Shown here: in pieces, positions 1 to 8,660 of the stretch
Layout: every line of letters starts with the position of its first letter
Position numbering within the stretch: the first letter of the stretch is position 1
Assembly (NCBI GenBank): GCA_025808375.1
Contig: CP061009.1
Location: 806,001 to 870,000, forward strand
Origin: Duncaniella muricolitica
GTDB taxonomy: Bacteria > Bacteroidota > Bacteroidia > Bacteroidales > Muribaculaceae
Direction: 5' to 3'
Length of the DNA: 64,000 nucleotides
The notes under the pieces: model-generated
What the model saw: the letters and a program-made list of their open reading frames with translations, nothing else
What the model was told of the DNA's origin: nothing
Databases searched by the model: none
Translations under genes and position numbers: made by a program

Positions 1-231
1 TTGCAGGAACACTTCACCCTGCCATACGCCGGACAACCGCCGATACCGCTATCCATCCCTGTGGATGCTGCGGACAAGGCACACGGGCAGACCGCCTACG
101 ACAGTGAAGATATATCGGGCGGTATGGGCTTGCTCACTCCCGAAGGTCCGGCGGTAGATGCCGAGGAAGAGGCTTTCATCCGGGCGATGAAGCGCAAAAA
201 GAAGAAAAAACGCAAGGGCTTGGGTATGTAA
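1..231 (+). CDS. C-terminal end of conjugative relaxase (MobB-like), 5' partial
   Basis: The reading frame is open at the window edge, so the TTG at base 1 is not a real start. The visible 76 residues are a low-complexity proline/acidic stretch ending in a strongly basic run (RKKKKKRKG), the kind of tail seen on Bacteroidetes relaxases. The stop lies 31 nt before the coupling-protein start. In CTnDOT-family elements the relaxase mobB directly precedes mobC, so identity rests on position and tail composition; no catalytic domain is in view. Confidence 0.6.
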   Translation: MQEHFTLPYAGQPPIPLSIPVDAADKAHGQTAYDSEDISGGMGLLTPEGPAVDAEEEAFIRAMKRKKKKKRKGLGM

Positions 232-261
232 TCAGAGTATCAACAATTAAAAAATCAATGT

Positions 262-2280
262 ATGTCACAACAAGAAGACGATTTGAGGGCATTGGCGAAA
301 ATCATGGATTTTCTGCGTGCCGTGAGTATCATTTTAGTGGTCATGAACGTGTACTGGTTCTGCTACGAAGCCATCCGGCTGTGGGGCGTGAACATCGGCG
401 TGGTGGACAAAATCCTTCTGAACTTCGACCGCACGGCGGGGCTGTTCCATTCCATTCTCTACACGAAGCTGTTTTCCGTCCTTTTGCTTGCCTTGTCCTG
501 TCTGGGTACGAAGGGTGTCAAGGGTGAGAAAATCACTTGGGGGAGAATCTGGACAGCATTTGCCGTCGGGTTCGTGCTGTTTTTCCTGAACTGGTGGTTG
601 CTGCCCCTGCCGCTGCCGCTTGAAGCGGTGACGGGACTGTATGTCCTTACCATTGGAACGGGCTATGTCTGCATGTTGATGGGTGGTCTGTGGATGAGCC
701 GCCTGTTGAAACACAATTTGATGGAGGATGTTTTCAACAACGAGAACGAGAGTTTCATGCAGGAAACGAGGCTTATCGAAAGCGAGTATTCGGTCAATCT
801 GCCGACACGTTTCTATTACAGGAAACGCTGGAACAACGGTTGGATCAATGTAGTTAATCCCTTCCGTGCGTCCATCGTGTTGGGTACGCCGGGCAGCGGC
901 AAGTCCTATGCCGTGGTAAACAATTTTATCAAGCAACAGATTGAAAAGGGCTTTAGTCAATACATCTACGATTTCAAGTATCCCGACCTATCTACTATTG
1001 CCTACAACCATTTGCTGAACCACCCGGACGGCTACAAGGTAAAGCCGAAGTTCTATGTGATCAACTTCGACGACCCGCGACGCTCTCATCGGTGCAATCC
1101 CATTCACCCGGATTTTATGGAAGATATTACGGATGCCTATGAGAGTGCCTACACAATAATGCTCAACCTCAATAAAACGTGGGTGCAAAAGCAGGGCGAC
1201 TTCTTCGTGGAGTCACCTATCATTCTGTTTGCCAGTATTATCTGGTATCTCAAAATCTATCAGAACGGGAAGTTTTGCACGTTTCCCCATGCTATCGAGT
1301 TTCTGAACCGCCGTTACGAGGATATATTTCCGATACTGACCTCTTATCCGGAGCTGGAGAACTACCTTTCGCCGTTCATGGATGCGTGGCTTGGAGGGGC
1401 TGCGGAGCAGCTCATGGGTCAGATAGCGTCGGCAAAAATCCCGCTTTCGAGGATGATTTCACCGCAGCTCTACTGGGTGATGTCAGACAGCGAGTTTACG
1501 CTGGACATCAACAATCCCGAAGAGCCGAAAATCCTCTGCGTGGGTAACAATCCCGACCGTCAGAATATCTACGGTGCGGCACTCGGTCTGTATAATTCCC
1601 GTATCGTGAAGCTCATCAACAAGAAGGGGATGCTGAAGTCATCGGTCATCATCGACGAGTTGCCCACAATATACTTCAAAGGGTTGGACAATCTTATAGC
1701 TACCGCCCGAAGCAACAAGGTTGCCGTGTGTCTGGGCTTTCAGGATTTCAGCCAGTTAGTGCGTGACTACGGGGACAAAGAGGCGAAAGTGGTGATGAAC
1801 ACTGTCGGCAATATTTTCTCCGGTCAGGTGGTGGGGGAAACAGCCAAGACGCTCTCCGAGCGGTTCGGTAAGGTGTTGCAGAAACGGCAGTCCATCTCCA
1901 TCAACCGGCAGGATGTTTCCACCTCCATCAACACGCAGATGGACGCGCTCATTCCACCGAGTAAGATTTCCGGGCTTACGCAGGGAATGTTTGTCGGTTC
2001 TGTATCCGACAACTTCAACGAGCGTATCGAGCAGAAGATTTTTCATTGCGAGATTGTGGTGGATGCCGAAAAGGTGAAACGGGAAGAAAGTGCCTACAAG
2101 AAAATTCCCGTCATTACAAACTTCACGGACGAGGACGGCAACGACCGCATGAAGGAAACGGTGCAGGCGAACTACCGGCGCATCAAGGAAGAGGTGAAGC
2201 AGATTGTGCAGGAGGAACTGGAGCGTATCAAAAACGATCCGGTGCTGTGTAAACTGCTACCAGATAATGAGACTGTCTAA
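262..2280 (+). CDS. mobC: Type IV coupling protein MobC (TraG/VirD4 family)
   Basis: Inner-membrane ATPase that links the relaxase-DNA complex to the mating channel during conjugation. The N-terminal ~150 residues hold three to four hydrophobic segments. A Walker A motif GTPGSGKS lies at residues 208-215, and a Walker B-like VIIDELPT near 460-467. The segment ARSNKVAVCLGFQDFSQL is typical of VirD4/TraG proteins. At 672 aa it is the expected length for Bacteroidetes coupling proteins. The start at 262 follows the relaxase stop closely. In CTnDOT the protein in this place is MobC. Its stop codon lies inside the inverted repeat at 2275-2405, which probably ends the transcript. Confidence 0.92.
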   Translation: MSQQEDDLRALAKIMDFLRAVSIILVVMNVYWFCYEAIRLWGVNIGVVDKILLNFDRTAGLFHSILYTKLFSVLLLALSCLGTKGVKGEKITWGRIWTAFAVGFVLFFLNWWLLPLPLPLEAVTGLYVLTIGTGYVCMLMGGLWMSRLLKHNLMEDVFNNENESFMQETRLIESEYSVNLPTRFYYRKRWNNGWINVVNPFRASIVLGTPGSGKSYAVVNNFIKQQIEKGFSQYIYDFKYPDLSTIAYNHLLNHPDGYKVKPKFYVINFDDPRRSHRCNPIHPDFMEDITDAYESAYTIMLNLNKTWVQKQGDFFVESPIILFASIIWYLKIYQNGKFCTFPHAIEFLNRRYEDIFPILTSYPELENYLSPFMDAWLGGAAEQLMGQIASAKIPLSRMISPQLYWVMSDSEFTLDINNPEEPKILCVGNNPDRQNIYGAALGLYNSRIVKLINKKGMLKSSVIIDELPTIYFKGLDNLIATARSNKVAVCLGFQDFSQLVRDYGDKEAKVVMNTVGNIFSGQVVGETAKTLSERFGKVLQKRQSISINRQDVSTSINTQMDALIPPSKISGLTQGMFVGSVSDNFNERIEQKIFHCEIVVDAEKVKREESAYKKIPVITNFTDEDGNDRMKETVQANYRRIKEEVKQIVQEELERIKNDPVLCKLLPDNETV

Positions 2281-2405
2281 CAAGTCCCCAAAATTGAAAA
2301 TTATCCCTATCGAAGTTTGAAGTGACCCCCAAAAGTTGGATACAATTTTTTTGGGGGGCACTTCAGTTCTGACGGGTAAAATCGTAAAATTCGGACTTGT
2401 TAGAC
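2275..2405. repeat. Nested inverted repeats; inner pair looks like IS3-family ends
   Basis: The outer arms are a perfect 13-bp inverted repeat (GTCTAACAAGTCC at 2275-2287, complement at 2393-2405). Inside, 2318-2365 is a second palindrome: TGAAGTGACCCCCAAAA pairs with TTTTGGGGGGCACTTCA with one mismatch. TGAAGTGACCCC...AAAAGTTGGA resembles the termini of IS3-family elements in Bacteroidetes, but there is no transposase. It lies between convergent mobC and the KAP gene and could act as a two-way terminator. Confidence 0.7.
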
Positions 2406-2411
2406 AAATAC

Positions 2412-5400
2412 TTACGCGGTTTCAACCTCAGGTACTGAATCTATCGAATTGACAAATTTAACCAATTGCGGATCTGAATCTTTTTGTATGAGGTTTCGGA
2501 GACTCTTTTTCAATTCATAAGCATCATCCCCTGCTGTATTTATTAAATCCATATAAAAATCTTTGTTTTGCAGAATCAATGAACGGCATGCCCCATCGGA
2601 AATTACAGGTTTCACTATTTTATCAATAACGTCTCCAGCTTGACTTTTCAAATTACCATGCGATCTAAGCCATGTTTCGAAAAATTGAAACTTTATTGCA
2701 TTGATAGTCTTTTTACCGATGCAGAAATCATTTCTTATATCGGTAACTGTCGATTTAATTTTTCGTTTATCCAATCTTTCAACTATATTCTTGAAACAAT
2801 TAGGGAAAGGATTCAAACTTTGAGTTCCAGAAGCAATATCCATCAGAATCTTTTTGCCAAATTCAGTCAAGTTATCTGGCAAGGATTTGATTTTAGCCAG
2901 TAAATGTTTTATTGCGACAAACCAATAATATGATGTATGTGCTGTTCTTTGGGCGTATAATGTATCAACACTTATTTCAGACAACGCTTCGAACGCTATT
3001 TTATTGATATGATCGGTCAGGACATTGCTTATTTTAGTGGTCAAATCGTAAAAAGATGCGTCAGGAATTACATCTTTAATATTGTTCTTAGTGATATACT
3101 TATCCAAATCGGTATTCCACTCTGCTAAATGCTCGATAAATACCTCATCCGTTACACCTATTCTGTTCTTAATATCTTCAAATTGGGGCAATATGTCTGA
3201 GAGCAATAATTTATAGCCAAGTTTATGATTTACCATGTATTGTAGTGTTTCATTTAATAGCGGTATATTCCATCCCACACTATTTACTAATAAGTCTCCA
3301 TGATCCACATAATAGTCCATGAGTTCTGCAACATATTTTATATCTCCACCCTCTATTAAGGAAACGGAATGACCATGTGCCAATTGCATGGCGACTAAAT
3401 CGTAATATCCAGACTCTTTAATGTTTCGGCCATCAGTTTCTAATTCAGAATGCAACTGATTTATGTAGGTTGAATCTAACGTTACAGGTAAAGGTCTTTC
3501 TTCGTCAGATGCCAATAAACGATAGGTTGTAAATATAGCCCCTATATTATCTTTATTTACATTCTGTTCATCAATGCAATTCGTGATCGCTTGCAAAAGC
3601 GTTGGAAACGTATAGGTAGAATTATCTTTTAACGTTTTTACAATATCTGCATGGTCGAAATTATCGGGTAGTAAGTTTGCCAAATAATTATCGAGCGCCT
3701 CCGAATTTGTTGCTACTTGATAATATTTATATGCTTTAGTTGTCGCGTTATCCCGATAGGCAGCATCTGTTGCATTTGCAGCTTGAATATAATCGATAAA
3801 TGTATTTGGCTTGACTGTTTTTGCTTCAATCAATGACGTAAAATCGCACGCCAACTTATTTTGCGCAATAAACCTGTCTATTGCATCTAACGTTTTGAAA
3901 TAGTCGCCGCCATTGAAGTCATTGAACCGAACTATCTTCTTATATAATTGAGCAATCACATGGTTTTGGCTTTCCGTGTCTAAATGCAACAGCAGTTCTT
4001 GGTATTCGACAGGGAACACCTGCTTCTCTATGGATTCTTTTAATTTCAATTGTGCTATTCTTTGCCATACACGCAGAATAACATCGCTCTTTCGAGTTAA
4101 TTTATGCAAACAATGTATAATCTTATCGATAAGCGCATTGTCCATACATTGTATAACTTCTTCTAATACAGTGTCAAATTGTTTATTAGTCTCTGCATAT
4201 TGATTTATGTCGTGGTCTTCTTCTCCGTTGATGCAGCCTTCAATATATTTTTTCAATGGAATTTGTCGAGCATCTTCAACATCGACACCATATACCAAAG
4301 CTGCAATTTCGCGTTGTGTTTGCAGATCATTGTTAATTATTGTTTGAATGCCATTCAGATAGTCGCCGGACAATATTTGTTCTACTGGATTTGCCAGAAT
4401 ATCCGTCTTCTTCAAACAGAACAATGCTATGTTTATCATCAAAATTTCGTTACACCACTCTTGTTTAAGAGCGACCATCTCATTGATATATGATATAATT
4501 TCCCTAACATTGGCATTAGGATTTACCAATCTGAATATCCGATTTATAGTTTCTTTCGCTTCATTTTCTGTTTCTCCAAATGCTTCAACAAACAGTTTGT
4601 TGAATATACTTCGATAGTCGGTAATAACAGGAGGAGCAACACGATAAACAATAGGGAAAGTTTTATTGATAAAATACTTGGTCAGTTGTTTCGTTTGTTC
4701 GTCGGTCTCATCTCCGAATGCACAAGCTAAATGTGTTTCATCGAAAGGAATAACAGCCCAAACATTTTCAAAACCGCTATCGGCGAAGAACGTATGGATA
4801 GAAGACCATAATTCTTTTACTTTTTCAGCGGGGAGACGATCCATGTTGTCAAAAACAAGGACTAATTTACGTTGTCCTTTTTCCTTGATAAAATCAGAAA
4901 TGTCTTGCATCCATGTTTTGAACTCGTAAACCGTTGGTTCGTCTTCGCTCAAAGTCTCATAGCAAACGTCCTTTTCGACTTTATCTTGATAAATAGCTAA
5001 CATATAACTCCATCCATATTTATGATCTTTGCTATATGCCCATTTCCAAACGCACAATGCAATAAGAACTGGCAGTGCAGCTATGATAATAGACAATAAA
5101 GAAAACCACCATGTTGTGGGTGTAGGTTTTACTGCATACGCAATAAATGTAAATATCGGAGTTAAAACTGCAACCAAAAATGCCGCAACCATACCATTAC
5201 TGATAAGGGGATATTTTTCGGTTACGGTCTCCGTTTTACGGGCTAATAAATATTTCAGCTTTTCAGACCATGATACGGTTTTCGTACCTCCACCTTTGAC
5301 TTTTATTGTTGCATTTCCAGATAGGATACCATCATCAATAAGTTTGCTTGTAAGCAATTCCAATATAGAGCGGCGTTGCAAGTCCTCTTGATGTCCCCAT

Positions 5401-5666
5401 GCGTCATACTCAAAAAAGTAATAGTCGTCTGATAATTCACGTTCCAACATTTTAACCACGTTGGATTTTCCAGATCCCCAAATACCTTCGATGCCGATAA
5501 TTCGAGGTAAAGTACATTCCTCATCCAATGAATCATTCTGACAAAAATGGCGAGCAATAGTTTTTGCCAACCTTTCTTGCGAACCTCCATCGAATTTGTC
5601 AATACCACACGGTTTATTTTGGATAAACCGCGGATATTGCTGTTTGGATTGTAGTTTTGTTTCCAT
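2412..5666 (-). CDS. Large KAP-family P-loop NTPase with membrane insert
   Basis: KAP NTPases (named for Kidins220/ARMS and the phage-exclusion protein PifA) are membrane-associated STAND-like P-loop proteins; several prokaryotic members act in phage or plasmid exclusion. Here Walker A is GIWGSGKS at residues 61-68 and Walker B is LVLVFDNMDRLP at 268-279. Between them lie two strong membrane helices (about 158-178 and 186-209), the usual KAP arrangement. The ~700-residue C-terminal part is helical with no motif I recognise. The gene is AT-rich compared with the surrounding ICE genes, which suggests separate acquisition. It starts 16 nt after the AAA/DUF4143 gene stop, so the two are probably co-transcribed. 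A defence role is inference. Confidence 0.85.
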   Translation of the reverse strand: METKLQSKQQYPRFIQNKPCGIDKFDGGSQERLAKTIARHFCQNDSLDEECTLPRIIGIEGIWGSGKSNVVKMLERELSDDYYFFEYDAWGHQEDLQRRSILELLTSKLIDDGILSGNATIKVKGGGTKTVSWSEKLKYLLARKTETVTEKYPLISNGMVAAFLVAVLTPIFTFIAYAVKPTPTTWWFSLLSIIIAALPVLIALCVWKWAYSKDHKYGWSYMLAIYQDKVEKDVCYETLSEDEPTVYEFKTWMQDISDFIKEKGQRKLVLVFDNMDRLPAEKVKELWSSIHTFFADSGFENVWAVIPFDETHLACAFGDETDEQTKQLTKYFINKTFPIVYRVAPPVITDYRSIFNKLFVEAFGETENEAKETINRIFRLVNPNANVREIISYINEMVALKQEWCNEILMINIALFCLKKTDILANPVEQILSGDYLNGIQTIINNDLQTQREIAALVYGVDVEDARQIPLKKYIEGCINGEEDHDINQYAETNKQFDTVLEEVIQCMDNALIDKIIHCLHKLTRKSDVILRVWQRIAQLKLKESIEKQVFPVEYQELLLHLDTESQNHVIAQLYKKIVRFNDFNGGDYFKTLDAIDRFIAQNKLACDFTSLIEAKTVKPNTFIDYIQAANATDAAYRDNATTKAYKYYQVATNSEALDNYLANLLPDNFDHADIVKTLKDNSTYTFPTLLQAITNCIDEQNVNKDNIGAIFTTYRLLASDEERPLPVTLDSTYINQLHSELETDGRNIKESGYYDLVAMQLAHGHSVSLIEGGDIKYVAELMDYYVDHGDLLVNSVGWNIPLLNETLQYMVNHKLGYKLLLSDILPQFEDIKNRIGVTDEVFIEHLAEWNTDLDKYITKNNIKDVIPDASFYDLTTKISNVLTDHINKIAFEALSEISVDTLYAQRTAHTSYYWFVAIKHLLAKIKSLPDNLTEFGKKILMDIASGTQSLNPFPNCFKNIVERLDKRKIKSTVTDIRNDFCIGKKTINAIKFQFFETWLRSHGNLKSQAGDVIDKIVKPVISDGACRSLILQNKDFYMDLINTAGDDAYELKKSLRNLIQKDSDPQLVKFVNSIDSVPEVETA

Positions 5667-5682
5667 ATACGTAATTTATTGA

Positions 5683-6813
5683 TTATACGAACTCCAAATA
5701 ATTCTCCCGATTTACCACATGAAACTCGGCATAGGGATAGGCTTCTTGGAAGGCTTTCGGTGCGGCCGGCATTTTATTTCCCCACTTGAACTCCAAGGCG
5801 GTAAGACTGTCGGCACTCTCCTCAATCAGGTCGATTTCCTGTTTGTCGTAGGTGCGCCAGAAATAGAACTCCCTGTGCAGTCCCTCATTGAAGTTCGCTT
5901 TGCGCCGCTCTCCGATGATGTAGTTCTCCCACAGCGCACCGACATCCTGCCGAATGGCCAGCGGTGAGAAAGCCCCGATAATGGCATTGCGAATGCCGTT
6001 GTCGTAGAAGTACCACTTGCCAGCTTTTGTAACCTCCTTGCGTAGGTTACGCGAATAAGCCCCCAGACGATAGATAACGAAGACCTTTTCCAATAGGTCG
6101 AGGTATTTTTCAACGGTCGTCTTGCTCATGCCGAGTTGTTTACCTAACTCTTCGTAAGAAACTTCGCTGCCCAACTGAAAAGCTATCAATCGCAGTAGAT
6201 CGCGCATCTTGCTCGAATTTTTTAAGCCGTCAATTGCTAAGATATCTTTAAGCAGGTATGCACCGACAATATCACGTAGGTAGTCTGTTTTACGTTCATA
6301 GTTCTCCATCATTACTACTTCGGGATAGGAACCGTAAATCAAGCGCGCTTCGAGGTTCTGGCGGGTTTCAAGTGCCGTTTCCGTCTGTGCGATTTCCCGT
6401 TGCGAGAATGGTGTAAGGAGAAATTGCGTACTGCGGCCGACCAACGGTTCACCAGTCTTATTCAGCAAATCGAATGACGAAGAACCACTTGCCAAGACAC
6501 TTATTCCCGGTATTTCATCAACTATCAACTTCAGAATACTACCGATTTGTGGTATGTTCTGTGCCTCATCAATAGCCAGCAAATCAATACCATCCAATAA
6601 ATGCCGATAATTGGCTATTGAGCGATTCTCCAATAGTGCTAATGTGTCGTAGTCTTCGCCGTTGAGCATCATCGTCCTACCTGAATAGTTGTCCACAATT
6701 TTACGCATCATTACCGTTTTACCAACACGGCGAGCACCAAAAATCAGTACTGCTTTATTGGGCGCGATTCGTGCTGTAATCTTCTCTTGAAGTATTCTAT
6801 TTACTGTTTCCAT
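5683..6813 (-). CDS. ATP-binding protein, AAA_14 plus DUF4143
   Basis: Walker A GARRVGKT at residues 26-33, Walker B LLAIDEAQ at 78-85, and a sensor-like SGSSSFDL near 109 define the N-terminal AAA domain. The C-terminal half is DUF4143: a winged-helix segment (YEELGKQLGMSKTTVEKYL), then a nuclease-like fold ending in EIDLIEE...LEFKW. At 376 aa it is normal length. These proteins are widespread in Bacteroidetes and their role is unknown; some resemble DEXX-box defence or mobile-element ATPases. It is the upstream gene of a two-gene unit with the KAP NTPase. A -7 box lies 19 nt upstream of the ATG. Confidence 0.9.
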   Translation of the reverse strand: METVNRILQEKITARIAPNKAVLIFGARRVGKTVMMRKIVDNYSGRTMMLNGEDYDTLALLENRSIANYRHLLDGIDLLAIDEAQNIPQIGSILKLIVDEIPGISVLASGSSSFDLLNKTGEPLVGRSTQFLLTPFSQREIAQTETALETRQNLEARLIYGSYPEVVMMENYERKTDYLRDIVGAYLLKDILAIDGLKNSSKMRDLLRLIAFQLGSEVSYEELGKQLGMSKTTVEKYLDLLEKVFVIYRLGAYSRNLRKEVTKAGKWYFYDNGIRNAIIGAFSPLAIRQDVGALWENYIIGERRKANFNEGLHREFYFWRTYDKQEIDLIEESADSLTALEFKWGNKMPAAPKAFQEAYPYAEFHVVNRENYLEFV

Positions 6814-6831
6814 ACCTTATAAAATATAATG

Positions 6832-6862
6832 CAAAGATAATCATATTTTTTTAATTGGCGAA
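6832..6862 (-). promoter_or_regulatory. Promoter of the AAA-KAP unit
   Basis: On the minus strand -7 TATCTTTG (6832-6839) matches TAnnTTTG; a 3-of-4 match to -33 (TTCG, 6859-6862) lies 19 bp away. A 15-bp imperfect direct repeat (6856-6870 and 6889-6903, one mismatch, 33 bp apart) overlaps and precedes the -33 and could be an operator. The rest of the 6,814-7,114 gap is AT-rich with nothing recognised except the rteC terminator. Confidence 0.6.
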
Positions 6863-7065
6863 TTTTACAAAAAAAACGGGCTATTAAATGGCGATTTTTA
6901 CAACCACAATCTTATGGAAGTTGTTTCATTGTTTTTAGTAATGATATATGTTCATACTATGATGACTCAATAATTTACCAGACATACGTTTCTGAAATTT
7001 GTCCTTATAGGAATGAAAAACTCACATATATTGTGCTAATTAATATATAATTAAATGAAAATAAA

Positions 7066-7092
7066 AAGACAGGATACGAGTATTCCTGTCTT
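7066..7092 (-). terminator. Intrinsic terminator of rteC
   Basis: A perfect 9-bp stem (AAGACAGGA with TCCTGTCTT) and 9-nt loop is followed on the minus strand by TTTTTATTTT, 23 nt after the rteC stop. Confidence 0.85.
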
Positions 7093-7114
7093 CTCATATG
7101 TAATGGATATTTTT

Positions 7115-7720
7115 TTATTTTCTCATCCGCTCCAACTCCTCATCACGCAACATTCTCTCGTTCAGTTTTTCCTGCATCCTGTCAATGAAATAGGTGCGGC
7201 TTTCGTTCTTCCGGCGTTTGATATCAGTGTAGAAGCGGTAGCAGTCTTTAGAATCAACCCCGAATATCTTATAGAGAAGTGGGGCGAGCTGTTTGAGCGG
7301 CATATTGCCGTTGTTGATGCAGCCCATCACGTCTATGCCGTAGATAAGTTCCACGAGGTCGATGGCATTGCCCGTCCATTGAAGAAGGCTGGCGGTGGTT
7401 TCTGTTGCGTTGTTGGCGGATATTAGTGGTGGCACTTGGGGCGTGGCAAGGAATTTCTGCATCTTTCTTACGAAAGACAGAGCCTTGCTGACGTAGGCGG
7501 CAATCTCTCTTTTTTCTTCTGACAGATTACGTACGGGATGGTGCTGCAACTCGATTTCGATGTAGGCAAGCGCGATGACGGTAAGGTTCATGTCCATGCC
7601 GCCGTTGCACAGTTCGATCACTTGGGTGGCGAAAGCCGTGTATGCCGTTTCCATATTGCAGTCGCCGGCTTCGTTTATCAGGCGGAAAAAGTCGGTTTCC
7701 GCCAGCAAGAAATAATTCAT
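7115..7720 (-). CDS. rteC: RteC, activator of the ICE excision operon
   Basis: In CTnDOT, RteC is a DNA-binding protein that activates the xis2c-xis2d-orf3-exc promoter; rteC itself is turned on by RteB. The 201-residue protein carries the family signature: an ELIYGIDVMGCINNG segment and the C-terminal YRFYTDIKRRKNESRTYF region leading to a charged end. I start at the ATG at 7720 (MNYFLLAETDFF), since the 21 residues of possible extension upstream look unlike the family and run through the promoter region. It sits downstream of tetQ-rteA-rteB as in CTnDOT, but separated from rteB by a DHFR-like gene and a structured RNA region. Confidence 0.85.
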   Translation of the reverse strand: MNYFLLAETDFFRLINEAGDCNMETAYTAFATQVIELCNGGMDMNLTVIALAYIEIELQHHPVRNLSEEKREIAAYVSKALSFVRKMQKFLATPQVPPLISANNATETTASLLQWTGNAIDLVELIYGIDVMGCINNGNMPLKQLAPLLYKIFGVDSKDCYRFYTDIKRRKNESRTYFIDRMQEKLNERMLRDEELERMRK

Positions 7721-7777
7721 GGTTCTGTCAATTTTGAAAATTACACTTTGTTTTCTGCGTGCGCACATGAATATAAT

Positions 7778-7794
7778 TGGCAAAAAACGCGGCA
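7778..7794 (-). promoter_or_regulatory. Possible sigma-54-like promoter of rteC
   Basis: The minus strand reads TGCCGCG, four bases, TTGC, compared with the -24/-12 consensus TGGCACG-N4-TTGC. Spacing is exact but one of the two nearly invariant G's at -24 is C. RteB has a sigma-54 interaction motif, which makes the match worth noting. A primary-sigma promoter (TAATTTTC near 7729) is the alternative. Confidence 0.3.
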
Positions 7795-7838
7795 GAAAAT
7801 AAAAAATCCAACACTCAATTTTACAAAGTGCTGGATTT
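7795..7838 (-). terminator. Hairpin with U-tract between DHFR-like gene and rteC
   Basis: AAATCCAGCACT pairs with AGTGTTGGATTT (12 positions, one mismatch) around an 11-nt loop, followed on the minus strand by TTTTTATTT. This is a terminator for the DHFR-like gene. Because RteB is known to act on inverted half-sites upstream of rteC, the same palindrome might instead, or also, be the RteB site. Confidence 0.65.
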
Positions 7839-7958
7839 CAGAGGTATAAAATTCAGTATTTTTTCACAAGGACAAATTATCTCCGACTTAAATTGTTTGT
7901 AATCGGAACATTTATTCTATTCCTGAAAATAGAAATGTATGCTTGCCGCACATTTTGG

Positions 7959-8381
7959 CTATCTTGCTTTTTTATCAAGGATATAGATAATGCGACATAC
8001 ACCGTTGGGATAGCTTTTCAAAGAGGAAAGCGTCCAGTGTTGCTCTGGCAGAGCCGACTTAAAAAAATGTCGTCCGCTTCCGGATATGAAAGGAACGGTG
8101 TATAGTATGATTTCATCCACAGCGTGCATCCGCAGCAGTCCGTTTATATAGTCTGCCGTGTCCGGTGTGGCTTCCGCGAGGTAACGGATGTTTGTGCAGT
8201 CTTTTCTCCATTCGTGCAGCATTGAAATGGAATAGTCCGGTGTCACACGGTAAAAGGCTTTCTTCCTGATTTCATCAAGACCGCAACGGTCAAGGCACAA
8301 ATCCTGATGTGCTTTATCATATAACTCTGAAGAAAGACATCCGTCCATCGTCAGTACGGCGAGAATCTGAACTTTACCCAT
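7959..8381 (-). CDS. DHFR/RibD C-terminal-like small reductase
   Basis: 140 residues with the RibD C-terminal/dihydrofolate-reductase-like fold signature: an N-terminal strand VQILAVLTMDGCLS, then a late VDEIILYTVPFISGSGRHFF segment that contacts NADPH in family members. Shorter than true DHFR (about 160 aa) and RibD, and substrate is unknown; folate or flavin precursor reduction is only a family inference. Related genes often sit near rte genes in Bacteroides ICEs. The start ATG at 8381 lies about 28 nt after the U-tract hairpin that closes the structured region upstream. Confidence 0.75.
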   Translation of the reverse strand: MGKVQILAVLTMDGCLSSELYDKAHQDLCLDRCGLDEIRKKAFYRVTPDYSISMLHEWRKDCTNIRYLAEATPDTADYINGLLRMHAVDEIILYTVPFISGSGRHFFKSALPEQHWTLSSLKSYPNGVCRIIYILDKKAR

Positions 8382-8408
8382 AATCGTTTCCTTTCGTTAG
8401 GCAAGGGT

Positions 8409-8638
8409 AAAAAAGTAGCGTGCAATTCACACTACCTTCAAGCGATGGCTCTGGTAAAGCCTTTACGGAGAGTACGTGAATGCACGCTATGCGTAAGCAT
8501 AGCATAAGCATCACGCAATCGTCTCCGTAGTTCCAATTTACCAGATTTTCGCTTGAAACGCCTTGCGGTCTTATCCTATATGTTGGCGGCGAAAAGCTCC
8601 TGCCAATCGCCGTTTTTCTCAAATGTTATGCAAAGATA
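8409..8638 (-). ncRNA. Structured RNA candidate (leader or sRNA) between rteB and the DHFR-like gene
   Basis: A 279-bp gap with unusual pairing. On the minus strand a -7 TATCTTTG (8631-8638) precedes: a 6-bp CGGCGA/TCGCCG hairpin near 8590-8612; a long arm pairing 8439-8444 with 8550-8555, 8451-8458 with 8537-8544 and 8465-8471 with 8522-8528; an inner perfect 7-bp hairpin at 8486-8503 with a 4-nt loop; and a last hairpin 8415-8435 followed by TTTTTT (8409-8414), a terminator. The arrangement looks like a terminated small RNA or an attenuating leader. CTnDOT encodes a known sRNA, RteR; I cannot confirm this is it. Confidence 0.5.
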
Positions 8639-8660
8639 GCCAAATTCAGTGAATTACGGG

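Noticed and set aside
2318..2365. Intact IS3-family insertion sequence
   Set aside because: Only the ends are present; there is no transposase.
8374..8622. 82-codon minus-strand frame
   Set aside because: Covers the hairpins and promoter-like box; residue pattern unlike a protein, better explained by RNA structure.
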